Counted from the first letter of the stretch, positions 1-7,732 are shown. The stretch: DNA of 19,548 bases from an uncultured Mucispirillum sp. (GCA_910586745.1 CAJUJZ010000032.1:1-19548), one strand, 5' to 3'. The notes: generated by a model from the letters alone, not told the origin. Numbers and translations are program-made.

Positions 1-829
1 ATATTGAACCAAATTCATCTTTTGAGTTTATAGGTATAAAATCAATATCTTTGCATTCATGATGAAGGTATGCAAAAAATCTTTTGAAATTATATTCCAA
101 AGCTTTCATACTTTTAATAATATTTGCATAAAAAAGGTATACAAAAGGGAAGAATATTATACAGAATACTACTACCCCTATAAACAATGATTTAGCAATA
201 ATGCTTTTAAATTTGCTTATAATATTTATAGAGTTATTATCAACATATTCCTGCAATGTATCTATATATACACCTGTTGATATCCATATATTTTCTGTAT
301 TTGGAATAATTACCGCATAACCTATTTTATCTGCTATTCCTAAACTTCCATCTGGTTTAGGTTTTGAAAATACAAAATAAACGAATTTACCTTCATTATT
401 TTGTGTTTTTGCGGTTTCAAATAATTCTCTTACATAATAAATACCATTATCATCTTTTGTATCATAGAGAGATTTACCAATTAAATCTTTTCTAGTAGGG
501 TGAGCTACTGGAGTATGCTCTTTATAAACAAAGAAATATCCGCTTTTATCTTCTTCAAAACGAAATTTATCAATTGCATTATCTATAATTTTTATTTGTT
601 CATCTTCAGGTAGTCCTTTTACTAATTCTCCTAAAGATGCTGCCATAGAATCTGTTGCAAGTTTTATTTTTTGCTCCACTTCTTGTTTAAGCAATACATG
701 AATTTGACTGCCTGTTTCTTTTGTCATTTTTCTTTCATGCAACATAACTATCATTAATATAGCAATAATGCCTATAAATACACTGCATACCAATACAAAT
801 ACTTTAAATTTCATAGAAAGATACTGCAT
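1..829 (-). CDS. Methyl-accepting chemotaxis protein, N-terminal part (cut by window edge)
   Basis: This is the first 276 codons of an inner-membrane sensory protein whose C-terminus lies beyond the left edge. ATG at 829 is preceded by GGAG eight bases upstream. Residues about 7-30 are a membrane segment. Residues about 40-200 form an extracytoplasmic sensor resembling a single Cache domain, with the typical KSGYFFVY block at 95-102, followed by HPTRKDLIGKS (110-120) and ISTGVYID (183-190). A second membrane segment lies at about 212-235. The sequence after it (ECKDIDFIPINSKDEFG, 258-274) resembles the linker that leads into the signalling helices of many epsilonproteobacterial-type chemoreceptors. 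Small-molecule sensing through Cache domains is known for the family; the ligand here is unknown. The methyl-accepting tip is outside the window, so a sensor kinase or diguanylate cyclase with the same input domain is not fully excluded. Confidence 0.75.
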   Translation of the reverse strand, partial: MQYLSMKFKVFVLVCSVFIGIIAILMIVMLHERKMTKETGSQIHVLLKQEVEQKIKLATDSMAASLGELVKGLPEDEQIKIIDNAIDKFRFEEDKSGYFFVYKEHTPVAHPTRKDLIGKSLYDTKDDNGIYYVRELFETAKTQNNEGKFVYFVFSKPKPDGSLGIADKIGYAVIIPNTENIWISTGVYIDTLQEYVDNNSINIISKFKSIIAKSLFIGVVVFCIIFFPFVYLFYANIIKSMKALEYNFKRFFAYLHHECKDIDFIPINSKDEFGSI

Positions 830-875
830 ATATCAATCTCCATTATAATATATAATATGATTTAAAATATTAATA

Positions 876-909
876 TTCACGACTTTTCAGCATAAGGAAA
901 AGTCGTGAG
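876..909 (-). terminator. Strong hairpin between pfkA-type gene and chemoreceptor
   Basis: Bases 878-888 and 897-907 are perfect inverted repeats of 11 bp. One flanking A-T pair and one G-T pair extend the stem, and the loop is 8 bases. It starts about ten bases after the phosphofructokinase stop codon, which fits transcription termination. There is no clean U-tract on the minus strand, only mixed A/T, so termination may be inefficient, or the hairpin may instead stabilise the mRNA 3' end. Confidence 0.5.
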
Positions 910-918
910 TTTAGCATA

Positions 919-2133
919 TTAATAAATCCTGTCTTGTAATGATTCTATTTTTGAACTTTTTGGACTTGATGGTTGTGGTTTTCTGCCAAAGCATACACCT
1001 AAATTTTCATGTAATGCAAGAACACCTAAATCAACATGTCTTTGAACAATAGCATCTTTAGTTACCATATAGCGTATTTCACCATTGCCTGTAATATGTG
1101 ATACTGTAACACCATGAATATTATCAATTAAAAGCTGAACTGCTGCTGCACCAACTTCTTTACCAAAGTTTGCATCATAAGCAGAGCTTTCTCCACATCT
1201 TACAATATGACCAGGATTGACATCTCGCACTTCAGGTATTTCAAGAAGCCCTTCAACATACATGCCAGTTTCTTTCATAAATTTTTTAACATCAGGATCA
1301 GCTTTAAGCATTTCTTCTATTTTATTTTTAACAAATTTACCAGCACCTGCAAGTTTAACATGACCAAAAGCATCTTTTGCTCCTCCTTCAGAGAAAAGGT
1401 TACCGTTTTCATCTTTAACACCTTCTGCAACTACTATTGTATATGTTCCAGCTTTAACATCGCTTGCTAAAATTCTTCTCATATAAGTATTTTTAATATG
1501 TTCATATACTGCATTAAAATCAACTGGAACTTCTGGTATTAAGATACAGTCAGCATCTGCTGCAATACCGCCGCGAAAAGCTGTGTGGCCTGCATATCTG
1601 CCAAAAACTTCCATAACCATTATTCTGTTATGAGTTCTGCCTGTTGTTTTTAAATCTTCAAGTATAGTTGCGATTTTATTAATAGTAGAATCACCGCCAA
1701 CAGAATATGTTTGTAAATCTAAATCCATAGTTTTAGGAGCATGAACAACAGGAATACCATTTTCATGAAGGTCAACAACAACACTGCCTGTATCATCACC
1801 ACCAGATATTACAAGACCATCAATATTGAATTTTTTAAGTCCATCAACTATTCTTTTATATTTATTATCGTCTTTAATTTTAGAAATTTTAACACGAGAG
1901 TGACCAGCTTCACTTCCTGCTCTGATAGATTTAATATCTTCGCTTCTAGCACAATTTAAACTTGTCAGGCTTTCAAAATCAACTAAATTATAAAGACCAG
2001 CATAACCATTAGGTATAACTAATGCACCAATGCCTTTTGATTCTGCCATTAATGCAGCTCCTCTAACAACTGCATTAAGACCGCCGCAGTCTCCTCCTGC
2101 TGTAATAATTCCAATGTTACGAATGTTACCCAT
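919..2133 (-). CDS. 6-phosphofructokinase, pyrophosphate-dependent type
   Basis: This cytoplasmic glycolytic enzyme of 404 residues phosphorylates fructose 6-phosphate. The N-terminal phosphate-binding block TAGGDCGGLNAVVRG is at 11-25, the GGDDT block at 111-115, the catalytic PKTMDLD block at 133-139 and MEVFGRYAG at 174-182. In ATP-dependent enzymes the first of these sites reads GGDGS and the second PGTIDND. The Asp after GGD and the Lys before T-M-D are the two substitutions established as marks of pyrophosphate use, so I infer PPi rather than ATP as phosphoryl donor and a reversible reaction. The Asn of the usual TIDND is Leu here, but both Asp residues remain. ATG at 2133 follows a run of five G at good spacing. 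It is transcribed alone from the promoter at 2171-2199. Confidence 0.9.
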   Translation of the reverse strand: MGNIRNIGIITAGGDCGGLNAVVRGAALMAESKGIGALVIPNGYAGLYNLVDFESLTSLNCARSEDIKSIRAGSEAGHSRVKISKIKDDNKYKRIVDGLKKFNIDGLVISGGDDTGSVVVDLHENGIPVVHAPKTMDLDLQTYSVGGDSTINKIATILEDLKTTGRTHNRIMVMEVFGRYAGHTAFRGGIAADADCILIPEVPVDFNAVYEHIKNTYMRRILASDVKAGTYTIVVAEGVKDENGNLFSEGGAKDAFGHVKLAGAGKFVKNKIEEMLKADPDVKKFMKETGMYVEGLLEIPEVRDVNPGHIVRCGESSAYDANFGKEVGAAAVQLLIDNIHGVTVSHITGNGEIRYMVTKDAIVQRHVDLGVLALHENLGVCFGRKPQPSSPKSSKIESLQDRIY

Positions 2134-2170
2134 AAAACCCCCTGATTTTAGTTTTTTATTGATTTATCAA

Positions 2171-2199
2171 ATTATAGTATGAAGAGTAAAAAAAGTCTA
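2171..2199 (-). promoter_or_regulatory. Candidate sigma-70-type promoter of the phosphofructokinase gene
   Basis: Read on the minus strand, TAGACT (2199-2194) is followed after exactly 17 bases by a perfect TATAAT (2176-2171). The start point would lie near 2164, giving a leader of about 30 bases to the ATG at 2133. The -35 box matches consensus at four of six positions. The surrounding DNA is very AT-rich, so chance -10 boxes are common, but the combination and placement are good. Confidence 0.5.
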
Positions 2200-2327
2200 T
2201 ATTTATCTTAAAAAAATTTATTTATTGATTATATTATAAGTTTATGAAATATACATATAAAATCTAACTTGTTATTATTAATAATATATGATAAAAAAAT
2301 AACTTAAAAAAATACAAGGTAGTAAAA

Positions 2328-3092
2328 TTGTTTGATAAATCTCTTTTTTATAGTTCACTTAATACTTTAAGTTTTGGTAAAAATATTTTTATTTATGATA
2401 AAGTTACATCTACAAATGATGTTTTACTTAATGGAGAATTTTCTTATGGTTCTGTAGTTATTACATTATTACAGACAAAGGGTCGCGGCAGAAGTGGCAG
2501 AAGCTGGATAGATACAGGTTCATCATTAATTTTCTCTATTTTATTAACTGGACTTTCCTCTGAAATGCTTATGCCATTTAATATTATTGCAGGTTATTCT
2601 GTATGTAATGGTATTTCATTATATGCAGAAACAAAATTAAAATGGCCTAATGACTGTGTTATAAATGATAAAAAAGTAAGTGGTATGCTGCTTGAAGCTT
2701 CTTTTACTGGAAATAATGCTGCTAAAATTGTTTTTGGTGCAGGTATTAATGTGTTTAATAAAGATTTTCCTGAAGATATTGCTTATAGAGCTACATCAGT
2801 TTATCTAAATACTAATAAGGAAATAAAAAAAGAGCTGATTTTAGCTGAGATTTTAAACACTATGGAGCATATGCTGGACCAGTATAAAAAAGGTTTATTA
2901 AAAATAGAAGATTTATGGCAGAAATATTCTGCAAATTATAATAAAAAAATATCTATTCATATAAACGGCATAAAAAAAGAAATGATAGAAAAAGGAATAC
3001 TGCCAAATGGAGAATTGATTGTGCAGGATATTAATACAAATCAAATATCAAATATAAATGTTGGAGAAATAGGGTATGATTTTAACGGTTGA
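2328..3092 (+). CDS. birA: Biotin--[acetyl-CoA-carboxylase] ligase (catalytic form, no DNA-binding domain)
   Basis: This 254-residue enzyme activates biotin with ATP and attaches it to a lysine of biotin carboxyl carrier protein. Visible family motifs are TSTND (27-31), the biotinyl-AMP loop GRGRSGRSW (52-60), KWPND (105-109), KKVSGMLLE (115-123) and GAGINV (137-142). It begins directly with the catalytic domain and lacks the N-terminal winged helix of E. coli BirA, so it should not act as a repressor. The start is TTG at 2328, supported by AAGG eight bases upstream; there is no ATG at the right place. The last 17 bases overlap coaX, so the two cofactor genes are almost certainly co-transcribed and probably translationally coupled. 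Confidence 0.93.
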   Translation: MFDKSLFYSSLNTLSFGKNIFIYDKVTSTNDVLLNGEFSYGSVVITLLQTKGRGRSGRSWIDTGSSLIFSILLTGLSSEMLMPFNIIAGYSVCNGISLYAETKLKWPNDCVINDKKVSGMLLEASFTGNNAAKIVFGAGINVFNKDFPEDIAYRATSVYLNTNKEIKKELILAEILNTMEHMLDQYKKGLLKIEDLWQKYSANYNKKISIHINGIKKEMIEKGILPNGELIVQDINTNQISNINVGEIGYDFNG

Positions 3093-3846
3093 TATAGGTA
3101 ATACAAATACTGTTTTTGGTATATATAATAATGATAAATTAATATATAAATTTAGAATACAGTCTATACATGACAAAACTACTGATGAATATGCAAGCCT
3201 TTTGCTGACTTTACTTGAAAGAAATAATGTTCCTGTTGCTGATATTGAAGGTGCAATCATTGGCAGTGTTGTGCCGCAGCTGCAGTATACTTTTACAAGA
3301 ATGATAAAAAAATATTTAAAAATAAATGCCTTGCTTGTTAATAGTGAAATAAAAACTGGTATTACTATGCAGATAGATAATCCAAAAGAAGTAGGGGCAG
3401 ACAGAATTGCTAATGCTGTTGCAGGCGTAAGAAAATATGGCAAACCATGTATTGTAATTGATTTTGGCACTGCTACAACTTTTGATATTATCAATAAAAA
3501 TGGAGCATATATAGGCGGTGTAATTTGCCCTGGTATTATGCTTGCATCTAAAATGCTTCGTTCAAATACTGCTCAGCTGCCAGAAGTTAGTATTAAAAAA
3601 CCTGCATCTGTTATTGGTAAAAACACTGTTCACCATATACAGTCTGGTATCTATTTTGGTTATTTAGAAATGATAAACGGGCTTTTAAGAAGGGTGCTTA
3701 AAGAAGAATTTGCTGATGAAAAAGTAAATGTAATTATTACTGGTGGATTAGGTAATGATATATCAAATGATATGGAGTTTAAAGTAGTATATGAGCCAAA
3801 CCTTACATTAGATGGGCTTATGATGTTGTATCAGAACAATATATAA
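3076..3846 (+). CDS. coaX: Type III pantothenate kinase
   Basis: This 256-residue cytoplasmic enzyme phosphorylates pantothenate in the first step of coenzyme A synthesis. The ASKHA-fold phosphate loop DIGNTN is at 6-11, the DNPKEVGADR block at 101-110 (catalytic Asp within GADR), DFGTATTFD at 129-137 and GGVICPG at 147-153. These are the three conserved regions of the CoaX family. ATG at 3076 lies inside the end of birA and is preceded by GGAG at nine bases. Pairing of birA with coaX is common in bacteria. Confidence 0.95.
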   Translation: MILTVDIGNTNTVFGIYNNDKLIYKFRIQSIHDKTTDEYASLLLTLLERNNVPVADIEGAIIGSVVPQLQYTFTRMIKKYLKINALLVNSEIKTGITMQIDNPKEVGADRIANAVAGVRKYGKPCIVIDFGTATTFDIINKNGAYIGGVICPGIMLASKMLRSNTAQLPEVSIKKPASVIGKNTVHHIQSGIYFGYLEMINGLLRRVLKEEFADEKVNVIITGGLGNDISNDMEFKVVYEPNLTLDGLMMLYQNNI

Positions 3847-3923
3847 CTTATTTATAAATAAAATAATATACCTAATAATTTGTATAAAATATGAATTTTT
3901 TTCAATGTAATTAAAAAAATATG

Positions 3924-3951
3924 TTGAAAAAATATAGAAAAATAGTAGACT
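3924..3951 (+). promoter_or_regulatory. Candidate promoter of the rodZ-Fe-S operon
   Basis: TTGAAA at 3924-3929 is followed after 16 bases by TAGACT at 3946-3951. The start point would fall around 3958, some 30 bases before the rodZ ATG at 3991. The -10 box matches only four of six consensus positions, so this is suggestive only. The 144-base gap after coaX otherwise shows no clear hairpin terminator, so some read-through from coaX is possible. Confidence 0.35.
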
Positions 3952-3990
3952 AATCTGTGAAAAATATGAAGTATAGTTATGGAGAGCATA

Positions 3991-4935
3991 ATGAGTGAAT
4001 TAGGAAGTCTTTTAAAATCAACTAGGGAAGAACAGAAAAAATCAATACAAGATGTAGTTGATGATACAAGAATCAGAGAAAATTTTATTAAAATAATAGA
4101 AGAAGGAAGATTTAAAGATTTACCATCATATTTACATGCTTATGGATTTGTAAAAAAATATGCAGAGTTTTTAAAGTTAGATTATGAAAATGTTGTTTGG
4201 CCGCTTTTTGCAGAAGAATGCCCTAAAGAAGGAGCACCAGCACAGTCAAAAGATATTACTCAAGAAGAATATACTCCATCTACTACAGAAACAAGTTTTT
4301 TAGAAAATGAGAAAAAAAGCAGTAAAAAAAATGTTACAGTAATACTGCTTATTATAGTTCTGCTGCTTATTGGTTATGGTGGATATTATATGTATTCAAG
4401 CAGTATCTTAAATAATACAATTACTATTGGCAGCAGTAAAACTGTATCAGATACTCCAGTGCCTGCTACAGTTGTAGAGCCAGAACCTGCTGTTACTTTT
4501 GCAGGTGATAATACAAGCGATAATAATTCATATTTTAATTATTACGGTACATCAATTTATGCTGATAATAATACAGATAATATAACAATAAATGCTTATG
4601 ATAATATTACAGAGCCAGCATATGTTGACCCATTATTTGCACAAACTATTCCAACACCTGTTGTTTTATCACCAGAAAAAGTAAAAGTAAAATTTTCTGA
4701 AAACTGCTGGTTTAAATACAGCACAGATAAAGGTGAAAGAAATGAAGTTAATGCAAGACGAGGCACAGAAATAGAAATAGAGTTTGATAAAACATTTAGA
4801 ATAGAAATAGGTAATGCTGTTGCAGTATCAATGGAGTATAACGGACAGGAATATTCTAATTTTGGCAACAGAAATGTTGTTCGTATATTAAATTATGAAG
4901 CACAAGATGGCAAACTAGAATTAATTAGAAGATAA
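3991..4935 (+). CDS. rodZ: RodZ-like cytoskeletal membrane protein
   Basis: In E. coli, RodZ links the MreB filament to the cell-wall elongation machinery. This 314-residue protein has the same order of parts. A helix-turn-helix domain of the Cro/C1 type (1-70, beginning MSELGSLLKSTREEQ) comes first, with the aromatic-rich block SYLHAYGFVKKYAEFL at 46-61. A charged linker follows, then a single membrane segment (about 115-137), a low-complexity Asn/Thr/Pro-rich periplasmic stretch (140-225) and a C-terminal beta domain (230-314). ATG at 3991 is chosen over the ATG at 3979 because GGAG sits at 3981-3984, six bases before it, and because RodZ proteins start exactly at this Met. It leads an operon of Fe-S genes with a 16-base gap to the next gene. 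Confidence 0.85.
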   Translation: MSELGSLLKSTREEQKKSIQDVVDDTRIRENFIKIIEEGRFKDLPSYLHAYGFVKKYAEFLKLDYENVVWPLFAEECPKEGAPAQSKDITQEEYTPSTTETSFLENEKKSSKKNVTVILLIIVLLLIGYGGYYMYSSSILNNTITIGSSKTVSDTPVPATVVEPEPAVTFAGDNTSDNNSYFNYYGTSIYADNNTDNITINAYDNITEPAYVDPLFAQTIPTPVVLSPEKVKVKFSENCWFKYSTDKGERNEVNARRGTEIEIEFDKTFRIEIGNAVAVSMEYNGQEYSNFGNRNVVRILNYEAQDGKLELIRR

Positions 4936-4951
4936 GTTCAAGGTTCATATA

Positions 4952-5752
4952 ATGTTAAAAACAGCAATTTTTATTAATGATTATTTATTATTACTAGATT
5001 TTCTTTCTAAAATAGAAGAAGAATTTCCACTTTTGGAATATACTGTATTTGGAGATAAAAAATTTGCAGAATCATTAGAAGATAGTGCAGAAGGGTATGT
5101 AGAAACAGATTTATCTCTTTTAGAAGATGCAGAACTTTTAATTATGCTTGCAAAACCAATGCATGATGAAAAAGTTATTAAAAATTTTGATGGTACTATT
5201 ATTGATATTACTGGTTATGAATTTTCTCCAGATGCAGAAGTATTCAAAGTGTATGAGCCTGTTAGAAAAATTTTAAGAAATATTGCAGTGCCTGTATCAG
5301 ATGTTTCTGTTGTGTTATCTTTACCTGTATGTATTTATGGCAGGCAGGGTGTTGAAGATTTAATGCAGCAGACAAGAAGTATTTTTACTTTTGATGAAAC
5401 CAAGAGCTTAGTTTTTCATAACAGAATAGCTTTTAATAAACATTACAATCCTGTTACAGCAGGTCTTCTAGTAGGTAAAACTGTTGATGATTTTGCTACT
5501 TCAGGTGGTGATATATCTATTAGAATATCTCCATTATCTACGGTTTTTGAGATGGATGTTTTTGCAAAAGATATGTTTGGCTTAAAAAATGATGAAGGAT
5601 ATTTTCCAACTGAAAGTTTTTTTACTGCATCGGATGTTTCTGAACGCAGTGATATTACTGTTATACCAAGAAGAAATGGTCTTACTTTTGTTGGAGATTA
5701 TGTTCGTGTTTTAATAGAAGATATTATTAAACAAATGAAAGAGGTAATTTAA
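4952..5752 (+). CDS. Degenerate aspartate-semialdehyde dehydrogenase homologue (Usg-like), probably non-catalytic
   Basis: This 266-residue protein resembles the Usg branch of the aspartate-semialdehyde dehydrogenase family. Blocks that align by eye are LPVCIYGRQGVEDLMQQT (124-141) and FHNRIAFN (155-162), matching the dimer and core region, and a strand near 187-207 corresponding to the place where the dehydrogenases carry their catalytic His. The glycine-rich NADP loop at the N-terminus is missing (it starts MLKTAIFINDYLL), no Cys lies at the active-site position (the only Cys is 126), and no His is seen in the late strand. I infer it is not a dehydrogenase; its role is unknown. AAGG precedes the ATG at good distance. 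The stop codon overlaps the start of the next gene by one base, suggesting coupling to the cysteine desulfurase homologue. Confidence 0.6.
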   Translation: MLKTAIFINDYLLLLDFLSKIEEEFPLLEYTVFGDKKFAESLEDSAEGYVETDLSLLEDAELLIMLAKPMHDEKVIKNFDGTIIDITGYEFSPDAEVFKVYEPVRKILRNIAVPVSDVSVVLSLPVCIYGRQGVEDLMQQTRSIFTFDETKSLVFHNRIAFNKHYNPVTAGLLVGKTVDDFATSGGDISIRISPLSTVFEMDVFAKDMFGLKNDEGYFPTESFFTASDVSERSDITVIPRRNGLTFVGDYVRVLIEDIIKQMKEVI

Positions 5753-6951
5753 TGAATCCAATTTATTTAGATAATATAGCTGGAACAAAACCGGATACAC
5801 GAGTTGTTGAAGCTGTTATGCCTTATTTAACAGACAAATATGGCAATCCAGCATCTCATTTTTATCCACTTGGAAGGGAAAGTTACAGCGCATTAAATCA
5901 AGCTAGAAAACAAGTAGCTGATTTAATTGGAGCAGAAAAAGCTGAAAATATCATATTTACATCTAATGGAACAGAATCAAACAATATAGCTGTTAAAGGT
6001 ATTATGGCTTTAAGTGGTAGTAAAAAGCATATTGTTATAAGTGAAATAGAACACTATTCAATTCAAAATCCAGTATTAAAGTTAACTAACTATGGTTATA
6101 CTTTTACAAAACTGCCTGTTGATAAAAATGGCAGAGTTTCACCAGAAAGTGTTGTAAAAGCAATAAAAGATGATACTGCTCTTGTTGCCATTGCTCATGC
6201 AAATCCAGAAATTGGTGTTATTCAGAATATTGAAGCTATTGGTAAAATATGCAAAGAAAAAGGTGTTCATTTCCATGTAGATGCTGTTGCATCATGCGGC
6301 TTTATTGATATTGATGTTAAAAAAATGAATGCATCAACATTAACTATTACAGCACAAAATTTTTATGGTATCAGAGGAGCTGCAGCTTTATATATTGCAC
6401 CAGAAGTAAAGATTGCTCCACTTTTTGATGGTGGTTTTCAGGAAAGAGGTATCAGAAGTGGAAGTGAAAATATTCCTGCTATTGTTGGTCTTGGAAAAGC
6501 ATGCGAAATTGCTAAAAATGAAATGGCAGAATATACTGCAAAACTTACAAAATTAAGAAATAAATTAATTAAAGGGTTAACAGGACAGTATGATTTTCTG
6601 CATATTACTGGTGATATAGAAAACAGACTTCCTTATCATGTAAGCTTTTGGGTAGAATATATTGAAGGTGAATCACTTTTAATGTGGTATGCTCAAAAAG
6701 GTGTATATTGTGCCAGTGGTTCAGCATGTTCATCTAACATATTAGCAGAAGATGAAGATGATTTACAGGCATCTCATGTATTAACAGCTGTTGGTGTTCC
6801 TACAGATATTTGTGCAGGCTCTATAACTATGAGTCTTTCTAAATATATTGAGGAAGAAGATATTGACTATGTGTTAAAAGTAAGTCCGGAGATTATTGAT
6901 AAACTTTGTGCAATGAGCCCGGCATTTGACTCGTCAAAAATAAAAAAATAA
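5752..6951 (+). CDS. Cysteine desulfurase (NifS/IscS) homologue lacking the PLP lysine
   Basis: This 399-residue fold-type I aminotransferase-class-V protein is aligned here to E. coli IscS from memory. Retained features are IYLDN at the start (4-8), FTSNGTESNN (69-78), His101 in EIEHYS (ring-stacking His), Asp177 in HVDA, RGIRSGS (232-238) and the catalytic-loop cysteine Cys326 in ASGSACSS. Changed features are as follows. The normal SxHKxYGPKG reads TAQNFYGIRG (200-209), so the cofactor lysine is Asn203 and its neighbouring His is Gln202. The usual Gln after VDA(x) is Ala180. The NNEIG motif reads NPEIG (151-155). With no Schiff-base lysine it should not perform the known desulfurase reaction. 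The reading frame is intact over full family length and followed by iscU and nfu homologues, so it is not a decayed pseudogene. The start has GAGG six bases upstream. Confidence 0.85.
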   Translation: MNPIYLDNIAGTKPDTRVVEAVMPYLTDKYGNPASHFYPLGRESYSALNQARKQVADLIGAEKAENIIFTSNGTESNNIAVKGIMALSGSKKHIVISEIEHYSIQNPVLKLTNYGYTFTKLPVDKNGRVSPESVVKAIKDDTALVAIAHANPEIGVIQNIEAIGKICKEKGVHFHVDAVASCGFIDIDVKKMNASTLTITAQNFYGIRGAAALYIAPEVKIAPLFDGGFQERGIRSGSENIPAIVGLGKACEIAKNEMAEYTAKLTKLRNKLIKGLTGQYDFLHITGDIENRLPYHVSFWVEYIEGESLLMWYAQKGVYCASGSACSSNILAEDEDDLQASHVLTAVGVPTDICAGSITMSLSKYIEEEDIDYVLKVSPEIIDKLCAMSPAFDSSKIKK

Positions 6952-6970
6952 ATATATACAGGAGTGTAAA

Positions 6971-7408
6971 ATGGCAGCAGGACCATATAGTGATACAGTT
7001 ATGGATCACTTCACAAACCCAAGAAATATGGGAGAAATTGAAGATGCAAATGGTGTTGGCGAAGTAGGCAACCCATCTTGTGGTGATGTAATGAAATTAT
7101 ACTTAAAAGTGAACAACAATGGGGTTATTGAAAATTCAACTTTTAAAACTTTTGGCTGTGGAGCAGCTATTGCATCAAGCTCTATGACTACAGAAATGTT
7201 AAAAGGAGCAAAAGTTGAAGATGCATTAAAACTTACAAACCAAGCCATTGTTGATGCATTAGGTGGCTTACCACCTGCAAAAATTCACTGCTCAGTTATG
7301 GCAGAAGAAGCAGTAGAAGCTGCATTAAAAGATTACTATACAAAACAAGGTAAAGATGCATCAATTGTAGACAGCATGAAAGCTGAATTAAAAAAAGATG
7401 CTGAATAA
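6971..7408 (+). CDS. nifU: IscU/NifU-type Fe-S cluster scaffold protein
   Basis: This 145-residue cytoplasmic scaffold is the type on which Fe-S clusters are built and then passed on. All ligand positions are present: Cys37 and Asp39 in NPSCGDV, Cys63 in FGCGAAIASSS and Cys107 in KIHCSV. LPPAK at 100-104 corresponds to the LPPVK site bound by the HscA-type chaperone in E. coli. It is the short IscU form, without the central ferredoxin and C-terminal Nfu domains of full-length NifU; the Nfu part is the separate next gene. AGGAG lies six bases before the ATG, and the gap to the upstream desulfurase homologue is 19 bases. The scaffold looks fully functional, in contrast to its neighbour. Confidence 0.93.
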   Translation: MAAGPYSDTVMDHFTNPRNMGEIEDANGVGEVGNPSCGDVMKLYLKVNNNGVIENSTFKTFGCGAAIASSSMTTEMLKGAKVEDALKLTNQAIVDALGGLPPAKIHCSVMAEEAVEAALKDYYTKQGKDASIVDSMKAELKKDAE

Positions 7409-7430
7409 TAATTATATTTAGGAGAGGAAA

Positions 7431-7655
7431 ATGGAATTAAAAGAAAAAGTTCAACAAGTATTGGATAAAGTTCGTCCAGGTTTACAGGCTGATGGTGGTG
7501 ATGTAGAACTTATCAGTATTGAAGATGGTGTTGTAAAAGTTGCTTTAAGAGGAGCTTGTGGCAGCTGTCCTTTCAGCCTTATGACATTAAAACAAGGTAT
7601 TGAAGCACGCATTAAAGAAGAAATTCCTGAAATTAAGGAAGTTGTTTCAGCATAA
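7431..7655 (+). CDS. Small Nfu-domain Fe-S carrier protein
   Basis: This 74-residue protein is a single NifU C-terminal (Nfu) domain with the cluster-binding motif CGSC at 43-46, preceded by the LQADGGDVELISIEDG block (18-33) typical of the family. Nfu proteins bind a 4Fe-4S cluster between two subunits and deliver it to target enzymes. AGGAGAGG directly upstream of the ATG is a very strong ribosome binding site. It is the last gene of the operon, 22 bases after the scaffold gene, and is followed by a strong terminator. Confidence 0.93.
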   Translation: MELKEKVQQVLDKVRPGLQADGGDVELISIEDGVVKVALRGACGSCPFSLMTLKQGIEARIKEEIPEIKEVVSA

Positions 7656-7693
7656 TATAACATTTTTTAGATTTAAAATTATTTATAAAATAT

Positions 7694-7732
7694 AAAAGGC
7701 ATACATAATATAGACATGTATGCCTTTTTTTT
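7694..7732 (+). terminator. Rho-independent terminator of the Fe-S operon
   Basis: A perfect 13-bp stem (7694-7706 with 7716-7728) encloses a 9-base loop and ends in an uninterrupted run of eight T (7725-7732). It starts 38 bases after the nfu stop codon. Confidence 0.92.

Noticed and set aside
3048..3494. Long minus-strand open frame opposite coaX
   Set aside because: It is a shadow of coaX: no ribosome site, no recognisable domain, and the plus strand encodes a clear enzyme with all motifs.
3979..3990. Earlier ATG for the rodZ gene
   Set aside because: The GGAG lies between this ATG and the one at 3991, so only the latter has a ribosome site; RodZ proteins start with MSELG at this point.
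5752..6951. Cysteine desulfurase homologue as a decayed pseudogene
   Set aside because: The frame is intact at full family length, has a good ribosome site, keeps the catalytic Cys and structural motifs, and changes are concentrated at cofactor contacts.
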